Below, piece after piece: positions 1 through 7,700 of a DNA stretch of 21,900 bases. Below the pieces are notes generated by a model. That model did not search any database. It was not told the DNA's origin and was given only the letters and a program-made list of their open reading frames with translations. Source of the DNA: a virus. The stretch lies in IMG/VR virus record IMGVR_UViG_3300034198_011113, positions 1-21,900 of that record; one strand, 5' to 3'. Position 1 is the stretch's first letter, and every line of letters begins with the position of its first letter. A program made the translations under genes and the position numbers.

Positions 1-854
1 ATGAAACGGTTATTGTTATTTTGATTTACATTTCTTGTGTTCGATTCGTTAACGACATTTTGATTTACATTTCTTGTGTTCGATTCGCTAAAACCATTAT
101 AGTTTGAGGTATTAGAAACGAAACGGTTATTGTTATTTTCATTTATATTTGTAGTTGTCGAATCACTTGATATATTTTGATTTACATCTCCATCACTAAT
201 TATTTTTTCATTATTAATATTTTGTAAAATGGTAGATTCATTTTTATTTGTATTAATTGTAGTTGGGTTTGAATTAAGTGTTGAAATATTATTCTTATGT
301 ACTTCTGATGTTTTCGGATAAAAATTTGAAACATGATATGTTGAAGTATTTGTAAAAAAGTTATAGGGTTCCTGATTTATAAAAGACATAGAACCAATAC
401 GCTCTTCTTTTGTTTTAGTTTTAGTTTTATTTTTTAGTGATTTTTTAGTTATCGCTTGTGGGGAGTAAAATCTTTTTTCTACAGTATTTACCGTAGGACT
501 AAAAAACAATGGTGTTACTGAAGTAATACTATTAGTTGTATTTAATATAGTATTTAATGGTCTAACGCTTTCATTTTTTTTTAAATTTATACTATAGAGA
601 TTGGTTTTTGAATTATAGGTAACATCTTTTTTATATTCTTCCTTACTATTAGATCCATCGATTGTTACGTTTATGTTTATATCTTTTGATTGAGATTTTA
701 TATTAGAGGGTTCATTCGGATACGGAAGAGGATTTTGCAAATCTTTTTCTAGAGTTTTTGTATTTAAAGTATTTTCATTGGATAATTGAACCGTGCTGGA
801 AAATGCCTTAAGTAATTCTTCTCTTAATCTCTCTATGTTTTTTTTATTTTTCAT
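1..854 (-). CDS. Asn-rich structural protein, 5' part only (possible tape-measure or tail protein)
   Basis: This frame is open from an ATG at 854 to the window edge, giving 284 codons with no stop, so the 3' end lies outside. The start is well supported: a GAGG ribosome site at 861-864 lies 6 bases upstream, and the ATG overlaps the stop of the gp51 frame (ATGA), which implies translational coupling. The first 20 or so residues look helical and charged (KNIERLREELLKAFSS). The rest is low in complexity and very rich in Asn, Ser and Thr, and it ends in a 13-residue tandem repeat near the window edge. I do not recognise the family. Position is the only clue: in many tailed phages the gene after a frameshifted tail chaperone is the tape measure. 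The disordered composition is not typical of a helical tape measure, so an unnamed virion protein is equally possible. Confidence 0.6.
   Translation of the reverse strand, partial: MKNKKNIERLREELLKAFSSTVQLSNENTLNTKTLEKDLQNPLPYPNEPSNIKSQSKDININVTIDGSNSKEEYKKDVTYNSKTNLYSINLKKNESVRPLNTILNTTNSITSVTPLFFSPTVNTVEKRFYSPQAITKKSLKNKTKTKTKEERIGSMSFINQEPYNFFTNTSTYHVSNFYPKTSEVHKNNISTLNSNPTTINTNKNESTILQNINNEKIISDGDVNQNISSDSTTTNINENNNNRFVSNTSNYNGFSESNTRNVNQNVVNESNTRNVNQNNNNRF
3..139 (-). repeat. Tandem 39-bp (13-residue) repeats in the Asn-rich gene
   Basis: A 31-bp stretch at 18-48 is repeated exactly at 57-87, an offset of 39 bp or 13 codons. A second 20-bp block at 3-22 recurs exactly at 120-139, an offset of 117 bp, which is three times 39. 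In protein the unit reads about ESNTRNVNQN plus three variable residues, alternating with NNNNRF blocks. The repeats keep frame, and more copies may lie beyond the window edge. Confidence 0.85.
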
Positions 855-1069
855 AGTCTTCCTCTTGAATTGAATGCCCGTTGCATATTTTGATGATTTG
901 CTATTCTATTGTTTTCATTTTCTATATGCTGCCTCAGTAATTCAAGATAGATTTCTCTTTCCCACGGTATCATAGATTCTAATTCAGTTAAACTATAATT
1001 ATAATGATGTAATAGTTTAAAGTTTATATCGAATATTGATCCTAGGCTTGTATGACTGAGGCCAACCCG
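851..1069 (-). CDS. 51: gp51-like baseplate hub assembly segment, -1 frame of gp26
   Basis: The -1 frame relative to gp26 is open from 1111 down to a TGA at 853-851. After the slippery site it adds 72 residues, including HHYNYSLTELESMIPWEREI, which resembles the short gp51 hub-assembly proteins of marine T4-like phages as I recall them. Between the preceding in-frame stop (1114-1112) and the ATG at 973 there is no ATG, GTG or TTG, and that ATG has no ribosome site and would delete the most characteristic part. The segment is therefore best read as the C-terminal extension of gp26, giving a fusion of about 307 residues by -1 frameshift. Its stop overlaps the start of the next gene. The gp51 identity rests on motif memory and on position. 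Confidence 0.65.
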   Translation of the reverse strand, partial: RVGLSHTSLGSIFDINFKLLHHYNYSLTELESMIPWEREIYLELLRQHIENENNRIANHQNMQRAFNSRGRL

Positions 1070-1773
1070 AAAAAATCCTTTATCCCCCTTAATACTATTG
1101 ATCTTTTTTCTTTATCGGATGTTGTATAATTTATGGTTTTTTCTATTCTCGGCATTGTTGCAAAAAAATCAATAATTTTATCGAATTGTTTTTTTGTCAT
1201 ATTGTCGATAAAATCTTTCATTTGTTCATTATCCATGTTCTTTGAATCTATTCTTTCGTCATTTGTTTCTATATAATCTATGCATTTCAATGCAAGTTCA
1301 TATACATCGGATAATTCCATAGTTTCAAGATCATTGGTAATGAAAAGTGATAAAGAAGGATATTTCATTTGCACTAAGACATTATCTGATAATTTAATTT
1401 TGGTGGTGTGATTTTTACCTTTGATTACTTCGATATTATCCAAATCAACTTTAAGTGTTACCCTTTCCTCTGTTACGGGGCAAATTAATACTGGAGTTGC
1501 AATTTCATCAACCGATTTGCCTCTTAACTTTATAAACAGATATTCTAAATCAAATAATGGTATCTTTGTTGCATCGTGAATATCTTCATAGCAAGATTCG
1601 ATTACATTTGCTATTGCTCTTAACATTTCTTTTTCTTGGCCGGTTTCTTGAGCAATTAAAAGTACCTTTTCCTCTTTTACATAAAACGGTCTAAACCAAA
1701 CCTGTTTACCTGACGATGGCATAATTTCTTGATATTTTGGTGTATTTGATTTCAATAAGTCAACTGGGTTCAT
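1042..1773 (-). CDS. 26: gp26-like baseplate hub assembly protein / tail chaperone
   Basis: This 243-residue protein belongs to the T4 gp26 baseplate family (PF12322 type) by sequence feel: an N-terminal EIMPSSGKQVWFRPFYVKEE, then a helical region, then a short ICPVTEERV segment. In T4, gp26 is needed for assembly of the central hub. The ATG at 1773 is preceded by AGGAG about 7 bases upstream, one of the clearest ribosome sites in the window. The last residues before the TAG contain GAT TTT TTC GGG, a slippery heptamer from which ribosomes could enter the gp51 frame. The gene lies 16 bases after the tube-fold gene in the leftward operon. I am sure of a gp26-like assignment; the exact molecular role (catalyst or chaperone) is inferred. 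Confidence 0.8.
   Translation of the reverse strand: MNPVDLLKSNTPKYQEIMPSSGKQVWFRPFYVKEEKVLLIAQETGQEKEMLRAIANVIESCYEDIHDATKIPLFDLEYLFIKLRGKSVDEIATPVLICPVTEERVTLKVDLDNIEVIKGKNHTTKIKLSDNVLVQMKYPSLSLFITNDLETMELSDVYELALKCIDYIETNDERIDSKNMDNEQMKDFIDNMTKKQFDKIIDFFATMPRIEKTINYTTSDKEKRSIVLRGIKDFFGLASVIQA
1069..1075 (-). promoter_or_regulatory. Programmed -1 frameshift slippery heptamer (T TTT TTC)
   Basis: Reading leftward, the gp26 codons here are GAT TTT TTC GGG, so the heptamer T TTT TTC is in the correct phase (X XXY YYZ) for a simultaneous -1 slip. Eight sense codons and the gp26 stop follow. A slip joins 235 residues of gp26 to 72 residues of the gp51 frame. I could not see a strong stem-loop downstream by eye, only short GGC/GCC complementarity. 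Confidence 0.65.
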
Positions 1774-1789
1774 TTCATCTCCTAAAGTA

Positions 1790-2455
1790 TTAATTTAATG
1801 TAGATTGGGTCGATGTGGTAGAATTTATGGAATTTGGATCTTGTACCACTTGATCGAAATAGTAATCTCTATATGTAAATATAGTAACAAAAGTTCCATA
1901 TCCGGTAACATTTGAATCCAAGGTAGTTGGCGTTATGGATAGCGGATATGCATTTCTCATTATTATATTTGATGTTGGTTGTTTACTGTCGCTTTTTAGG
2001 CATTGTATTTGTATTGTTCCGATATAATTACTAATATCATATGTGTAGTCTGTATATAAATCTGCTCCCACCTCTCCGGCACCCTCTGCGGCGGCAGAGG
2101 CTGCATCGCCGATTGTACCAACTCGGCCGCCCCCATATGTTGCAACTACTCTATCCATCCACATTTCCATAAAGGTTCTTTCTGCCCAATCTTGCATTAT
2201 AATGAAAGACATTGCACATTCTCCATATTCTCGTTTTACGGGAATATTAAAATCTGGGCCCCAAGGTGCATATTGAACTGTCTGGAACGATCTAGCAGGT
2301 AACGCAACATTTTCGGGATAACAATTCATTATCCCAACTGGACATATAAAGGAAACCTTATAGCGACTAATTTGTTGTAAGCCACCATTGAAAGATAGAA
2401 TTTTTTTCTTAAATTCTGGTTTAGTATCTGCTGTTCTGTTTAAATTGAAACTCAA
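1790..2455 (-). CDS. Tail-tube-fold protein, probably gp54-like tube initiator
   Basis: The product has 221 residues. Its arrangement matches tail-tube-fold proteins: a basic N-terminus, GGLQQISRYKVSFICP, a loop with LPARSFQTVQYAPWGP, a strand SFIIMQDWAERTFMEMWMD, and a C-terminal beta block (IGTIQIQCLKS, then YPLSITPTTLDSN and FVTIFTYRDYYFD). In T4 both the tube protein gp19 and the initiator gp54 have related folds. Being next to gp26/gp51 rather than next to a sheath gene favours the gp54-like role, but gp19 cannot be excluded. A low-complexity Ala/Gly loop (GDAASAAAEGAGEVGAD) interrupts the fold at about residues 117-133. The start is a TTG at 2455 that overlaps the gp4 stop (TTGA), with a good GAGGAGG site about 7 bases upstream; no ATG lies in a comparable position. 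Confidence 0.7.
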   Translation of the reverse strand: MSFNLNRTADTKPEFKKKILSFNGGLQQISRYKVSFICPVGIMNCYPENVALPARSFQTVQYAPWGPDFNIPVKREYGECAMSFIIMQDWAERTFMEMWMDRVVATYGGGRVGTIGDAASAAAEGAGEVGADLYTDYTYDISNYIGTIQIQCLKSDSKQPTSNIIMRNAYPLSITPTTLDSNVTGYGTFVTIFTYRDYYFDQVVQDPNSINSTTSTQSTLN

Positions 2456-2883
2456 AATAAATCCTCCTCTGTTAGCAACTTAAACGATATATTGTTTTTT
2501 TGACAAAATTTCTTTGCAGATTCCCACTTTGCCATATTTACAGCATATGTTATGCTTTCGGTTATTAATGTTTTTTTCTTTTTCTTTCCCTTTTCTGGCT
2601 CTAATGTTTGTTTTTTGGGTTTTATTTCCACGATTGATGTGCTTATTGAACCGTCTTTGTTCTTAGTTTCCACTATAAAATCTGGTATATAATTGTGAAT
2701 CTGCTTATCTATAGGTGACATGTATGGGATTTTTATAGATTCAAACGCCCATCGTATTACATTTTTGTTGTTATCCAAATATTTACAAAATTTCCTTTCC
2801 CATAGAGATCTGCAAATTATAGCTTTGCAGTCACCTATATATTTTGTGGGATTCTCTGGAATGAATTTTGTTTTATACGGCAT
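2452..2883 (-). CDS. 4: gp4-like head completion protein, PD-(D/E)xK nuclease fold
   Basis: From the ATG at 2883 this is a 143-residue protein starting MPYKTKFIPENPTKYIGD. It matches the gp4 (gp50) head-completion family of T4-like phages, which acts on packaged heads before tail joining. The TnsA-like nuclease signature is intact: E29 in SLWERKF, P67-D68 in NYIPDFIVE, and E86-x-K88 in VEIKPKK, followed by a Lys-rich stretch and a C-terminal helical part. An ATG further out at 2961 is in frame but would add 26 hydrophobic residues unlike the family and would overlap the divergent gp48 gene, so the inner start is preferred. It is the first gene of the leftward operon, and its stop overlaps the TTG start of the next gene. 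No clear Shine-Dalgarno is seen; a TATAAATA motif lies 5 bases before the ATG. Confidence 0.85.
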   Translation of the reverse strand: MPYKTKFIPENPTKYIGDCKAIICRSLWERKFCKYLDNNKNVIRWAFESIKIPYMSPIDKQIHNYIPDFIVETKNKDGSISTSIVEIKPKKQTLEPEKGKKKKKTLITESITYAVNMAKWESAKKFCQKNNISFKLLTEEDLF

Positions 2884-2888
2884 AGAAT

Positions 2889-2896
2889 TATTTATA
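2889..2896 (-). promoter_or_regulatory. T4-type late promoter motif (TATAAATA) for the leftward operon
   Basis: On the minus strand TATAAATA, identical to the T4 late promoter -10 element, ends 5 bases before the gp4 ATG. With the usual late-promoter geometry the transcript would begin at or within a few bases of the start codon, giving a very short or absent leader. The motif sits in the 29-base divergent gap, where a promoter is needed. Confidence 0.55.
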
Positions 2897-2898
2897 AG

Positions 2899-2906
2899 GA
2901 TAAAAA
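2899..2906 (+). promoter_or_regulatory. Possible late-promoter-like motif (GATAAAAA) before the gp48-like gene
   Basis: GATAAAAA differs by one base from NATAAATA and ends 6 bases before the ATG of the first rightward gene, the same spacing as the exact GATAAATA before gp25. A rightward promoter is expected in this divergent gap, but the match is imperfect in AT-rich DNA. The AAGGA at 2896-2900 could instead act as a distant ribosome site. Confidence 0.35.
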
Positions 2907-2912
2907 ACAAAA

Positions 2913-3785
2913 ATGGCAATACATCTGGTATATCCACATAGCCCGGACATACAAAGAACAATTCCTCTTTGGATGAAATTTTATTGCTATGAATATTCTG
3001 GAAATTATTCTGCTAGATCCAGAAATGTAATGGGAAATGCAAGTACTAGCTCAGCGACACAAGCAAATCAGGAAACCACTGCATCGACTATTATGGGTGG
3101 AACATTATTGGGTAGCGTGTATGTTCCAGCTCCCCCAGAATTAAGTATCTATACTGACGCAGCATATAACACAAGAGTAAACGATCCGAGTACCCTAACT
3201 CAAGCAAATCCGGGGGGCGGATTTAATCCTCTTGCACCACTCGAAGAGGGAGTTTTGAAAGCAATCAATTTAATGGCTGGTGGTGTCATAGATTTGGACT
3301 TATCCGATGCAACATTTCAAGGTGTCAACAAACGAGTATATACTTTCAAATTAATGATGCCGGCTTGGACTTCTAAAGACGCAGAAGCCGCTTCGGACAT
3401 ATGTAATTTTTTTCAAGCATACCAATTACCGACAGTAGGAACACCAATAGCAGAATCGCTTGGTTATGCCACTAAGGCATATCATCCTGCTATGTGGATT
3501 TTTGGAATAGGTAAGGGAGATAATCAGGGAATAGACAGTGATTGGTTGGGGGATCCTCAACTTTGTGTAATGGACGGATTGAATGTAAACAAAACAGCAT
3601 TCAAGAATAACTATGGAATTTCAATCCCCGGAGGTAGTATCAAACCACTATCGCAATCGGCTACTATATCCTTCGTGGAAATAGAACCAGCGTTTAGAGC
3701 ATCAAGTAGAAGCGTCGGCAGAAATGATATACCAAGAATTATATCTAGATCTACTGCTTGGGCGGGAGAGGATTCAGGTATTTAA
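2913..3785 (+). CDS. 48: gp48-like baseplate tail-tube cap
   Basis: The product has 290 residues. It begins with a strand-rich segment (TIPLWMKFYCYEYS), followed by a Ser/Thr/Gly/Pro-rich middle (residues about 40-110) and a conserved-looking block (AGGVIDLDLSDATFQGVNKR, then YTFKLMMPAWTSKDAEA and ICNFFQAYQLPT). This is the plan of gp48 tube-cap proteins in marine T4-like phages. In T4, gp48 and gp54 sit on the hub and start tube polymerisation. The ATG at 2913 has no close Shine-Dalgarno, only AAGGA 12 bases away. Its stop TAA overlaps the gp53 ATG (TAATG), so the two are probably coupled. The assignment relies on domain layout and on being next to gp53. Confidence 0.7.
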   Translation: MAIHLVYPHSPDIQRTIPLWMKFYCYEYSGNYSARSRNVMGNASTSSATQANQETTASTIMGGTLLGSVYVPAPPELSIYTDAAYNTRVNDPSTLTQANPGGGFNPLAPLEEGVLKAINLMAGGVIDLDLSDATFQGVNKRVYTFKLMMPAWTSKDAEAASDICNFFQAYQLPTVGTPIAESLGYATKAYHPAMWIFGIGKGDNQGIDSDWLGDPQLCVMDGLNVNKTAFKNNYGISIPGGSIKPLSQSATISFVEIEPAFRASSRSVGRNDIPRIISRSTAWAGEDSGI

Positions 3786-4705
3786 TGTTATTTTTTCAAA
3801 CCAATATAGATTACACTTTTCAAAACGGAAAAACAGTAAATGTTGTTGACATTTTTAAAAAGGTATCATTTTCTCAAAATACTTTACAAGATAATAGACT
3901 ATTTGATACTGTTTTGCTTTCAGAAGGAACAACACCTGAAACCCTATCCATGCAATACTATAATAATCCAAATTCTTCTTGGGTTATTTTGCTTGCAAAC
4001 CAAATAGTTAATCCAAATCTAGATTGGCCTGTGGAATATTCATATTTTTTAAATTATATGGATGAATATTATAAAGGTTCTAGGTATTATACCTATAGTT
4101 TACCTGAAATGCAACCAAACGATGTGGTTGCTGTAGTCACTTCGTCTGGAACTGTTTTAGATTCTGATAACTATTCATTCGTGGGGGACTGGGATCCTGT
4201 TAGCAGGAGTTTTAGTTTATATGGAGGAGCCGGATCAATTAATGCTGGTAATTCTGTAATAATTTTAAGAAAAGGACCTGCGGGCTTTATAACAATCCAA
4301 AATAATGTGCAAATTATTAAAAAAGTTCAAAAAAATTATAATGGATTGAGTTACTTTTATACTTCTGGAACTAATTCACAAATAATAAGTCCATATAGAG
4401 TAGTAAATCCTAGTAATAACACATTAACAAATATATCAGTAAATCCATTCGCCACAAGGTTCGATGTAGGTACTGGTTATACTGATGTTAGAACTATTAG
4501 ATATACATTATTATATAAGTACATGAATAATGAATCGATTCCCGTAAATGTTAAAACTATACTGGAAAAAGAAACAGATTTGGAATACAAGAAGTATAAA
4601 ATTAGAATTCCAAAAAATAAAGTATTAAGAGCAACATTGGATGCATATATTAAAGCGTCAAAAGAAAAACAATTAGGAAGAACTGTAGAGGTTGAAATAC
4701 CGTAA
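3785..4705 (+). CDS. 53: gp53 baseplate wedge protein
   Basis: The chosen start is the ATG at 3785, which overlaps the gp48 stop as TAATG and gives 306 residues beginning MLFFQTNIDY; an in-frame ATG at 3758 would run back inside gp48. Residues about 49-82 hold the gp53 hallmark (PETLSMQYYNNPNSSWVILL, then AN and NPNLDWP). In T4 this part of gp53 forms a LysM-like domain that helps join neighbouring wedges around the hub. The middle is beta-rich and the C-terminus is basic and helical (KYKIRIPKNKVLRATLDAYI). An AGGT about 9 bases upstream may serve as a weak ribosome site. Family membership is well supported. Confidence 0.88.
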   Translation: MLFFQTNIDYTFQNGKTVNVVDIFKKVSFSQNTLQDNRLFDTVLLSEGTTPETLSMQYYNNPNSSWVILLANQIVNPNLDWPVEYSYFLNYMDEYYKGSRYYTYSLPEMQPNDVVAVVTSSGTVLDSDNYSFVGDWDPVSRSFSLYGGAGSINAGNSVIILRKGPAGFITIQNNVQIIKKVQKNYNGLSYFYTSGTNSQIISPYRVVNPSNNTLTNISVNPFATRFDVGTGYTDVRTIRYTLLYKYMNNESIPVNVKTILEKETDLEYKKYKIRIPKNKVLRATLDAYIKASKEKQLGRTVEVEIP

Positions 4706-4713
4706 GGTAAATA
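4706..4713 (+). promoter_or_regulatory. Possible degenerate late-promoter-like motif (GGTAAATA)
   Basis: GGTAAATA lies exactly 6 bases before the ATG at 4720, matching the spacing seen before gp25. It departs from NATAAATA at one position. The gap is only 14 bases and has no good ribosome site. Chance is possible in AT-rich sequence. Confidence 0.3.
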
Positions 4714-4719
4714 TAAAAT

Positions 4720-7700
4720 ATGTCAGAAACTAAAATATCAGAACTTTTCGGAACACCATTTGTATCTTTTCTACATAGAGTAAAAATAGAAAAGATTGAA
4801 AACTTTTTAAAACCAAAATCCGAGTGGAAAGTTTTAAATACATTTGAAATAGTATCACCAGAAAAAGTCGGAACTGGTGAAAGTAGATTATTTAATATTA
4901 AAATAATTGAAAAAATAGACACCCCATTTATACGAGGTTCTATAGAAGTTCTAGATAAAAATGACTGGATAGGTCAAATGAATTTGAATGGTAGCGAAAG
5001 ACTAACCATTGAATTTGCATATATCGATGATTTGAATATAGTGAAACTTGAATTTTTTGTTTATGGTGCAAAGATCATTAATAATTTCAGCAATGAAAAC
5101 TCTGTCAGAATTGGTTCTAGTGAGAATGTAATAGTATATGAATTGGAGTTTATGTCTGATGAAATATTTAATAATACATTTAATAAATCAATTCTAGAAT
5201 TTGATAAAGATTTTGTTGGATTAATTGCAAAAAATCCTTCATCAGAAGGTGACATTGTGGTTGGTGGTAGATCCTTTGGAAGAGCTAGAAATATCAATGA
5301 AAATCAAAATGAAGATTCCGAAGAAATACCAGGTCTTGTAAACGAACTAGCAAGAAAATTAAATCTAACACCAATAGAAATAGAAGAAACTAAAAATGGT
5401 ATCTGGTTGAAGAGTGGGGAAATTAGTTTTCCTACTTCTCTCCCACAAGGTCAAATAAACACCGCGGCATTAATGAATTATCTTACGGAATATGCAGTTC
5501 CAAAAAATAATACAAATGCAGCAAACTATTTCTTCTGGAAAGATAGAGATGGATGGCACTTCAAGAGCATTGAGTCCATTTTAAAGAAAAATAAAGGTGA
5601 ACCGGTTGTAGAATTTGATCTCAATACCGATGATCTCTTAAACAAATATAGAGTTTTAAACATAAGTGTCTTGTCTCAGCATAATAATTTGCAATTGTTT
5701 CAAAATAATGCGTTTATGTCGCATTATGTGAGAATAGATCCAGATTATAAGAATGTTTATTTTGATTTTTTGAGCAGCAATAAAGGGTTTACATATTCAT
5801 TAGTCGATTACGATTATCATAGAGATTTTTCCAAAGTAAGTCATATAGAAAGTAATAAACTTCTATCGGATTCAGTAGAAACTAGTTCAGTAAAATCCAT
5901 TAAAGTTGGTAAAAATAATACTCTAAAAGAAGTACCAATCCCAGCAACATTAAGCAGAGATAATGTTTTTAGTCATTATAATACTAATACCTTTAACACT
6001 CCATTTCAATACAATATACACCATTCTGCAGACTTTGGATTTGGTAAAAGACCAGAAGAACCAGCCTATGTTTGGTGGGATTATTTAGATCGTGAAAATG
6101 ATTCTAGATGGTCAAATGTTGCATGGCAACCTCAATTTGATATAACCGAATTAGAAATATCAAAATTACATAAAATTTACAAGTACATTAGACAACCACT
6201 TGAAGAAAAGAGAAAAGAATTTGTAAGACTTAAAAATTTAAAACGAAAGTGGGAAGTTTATAGATGTGTTGTTTGTTGTTCTAATAGTATACCCGGAAGC
6301 CCCGAAGATGTTGAAATAATAAACAATCCAGAAATTATTAATGATCCAGAAGAATATAATTTCCTCTTCGGTGAAGATGGTATTTTTTCAGAAGCCGGTC
6401 AAGAATATAAAATTGTAGCAGCCGGATCTTTTACTGACACTATTGATTATGATTCCCAAAATGAAAAAATACAACACGGGCTAACTTTATCGATAAATTT
6501 AGAAAACATAAACATCAACAATCCAAGTATTGTTCCTCCGGGGGTGGCCGCCGACGATTATAAGCCAAATGAATGGTACAAATCTAGTATAGGTAAATTT
6601 TACAATATGAAGAGTCCAAGCAATATTTCTTCATATGTAAATACTGTTCTACAGAGAGGAATAAATCAATATAATTCTGAAATTGGTATAATTGATTCTA
6701 AATTATTAGATATCAATACCTTTCTATCGGCTGTCGATTCTTATATATCAGAAGCAGATAACTGGATCACTAGTAGAATTTTACCCTGCTGCGAACCACC
6801 AGAAAATACAACAACACCAATTAGTGGATCCTCCACTTCTTCTTTACTTGAATTTAGATCTGCTTTATTAGGAAACTCTGGTGACGATGGCGGCGGTTGT
6901 AGTGCTCCCGAACCCTGTTGTTCGTGTCCAGATACTTGTTTCTTTTGTGGGACTGATAACTTATGGAAATGTGGAGGAGATTTTTGTGAACCAGATGGAG
7001 GTGGTGGTGGCGGTGGTGGTGGAGGTGGGGGGTGCGATGAGACATTAGGTAGAAGTTGTAGTCTCTACTGTAATGGTCAATTAATAGAATGTCGGACAAC
7101 TACTTGTAATTATTCTGGAGCAGATTCATGTGATTCATTATTTCAATCTGCTGGGCAATCAGCATGTCCCGGAAGAATCATTGTTGATAAACTGGTTTTA
7201 CCAGGAGAAGTTGGATGCTCAGAGCCGGGTGATGAGTGGGGTTCGTGTTGTGTGAACTGTGGAGATAATCAGGTTGATGATGATATACCATGTAACTGTT
7301 TGGAATATGTTCCATATGGTATATGCGAACAACGAGGAGTGCAATTAGGCGATCCAAATAGAGCAACATGGTTTAAAGAAAGAACTTGTGATCAGATTAA
7401 TAATTGTGGAATTACATTTAATAATTATAATCTATGCGAAGAGGGAGCAACTGCATGTTTACGACAGGGATGTACCGATCCATTAACTGGAAGTGTATTT
7501 AGTAAAGAACCAGCAGCTTGTGTTGGTTATAATTATGTTGATGGATTAGGAAATGTACCTCTAATAACACTGCCATATGGTATGTGTACGAAATGTAATA
7601 ACTTTTCCACTAGTGCTTTAGATGTGGAATATGATGATTCAAACTGCTGCAATTGTACATTAGAACAAGCAACCACATATTCTCCACTTCCACAATGGGC

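Noticed and set aside
3-139. Short direct repeats considered as a CRISPR array
   Set aside because: The repeats stay in frame, the spacing is 39 bp with 8-bp interruptions, and they code for a coherent 13-residue unit; there are no spacer-sized variable segments and no cas genes.
2720-2941. Plus-strand open frame opposite gp4
   Set aside because: It lies antisense to a well-supported nuclease gene and has no motif or ribosome site of its own.
2884-2961. In-frame upstream start for the gp4-like gene (26 extra residues, hydrophobic)
   Set aside because: It would overlap the divergent gp48 start, lacks a ribosome site, and adds sequence unlike the family; the inner ATG starts exactly where the family-like sequence begins.
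6854-7369. Minus-strand open frames inside the giant gene, one His-rich
   Set aside because: The His-rich stretch is simply the complement of the glycine codon run; there is no ribosome site or family match.
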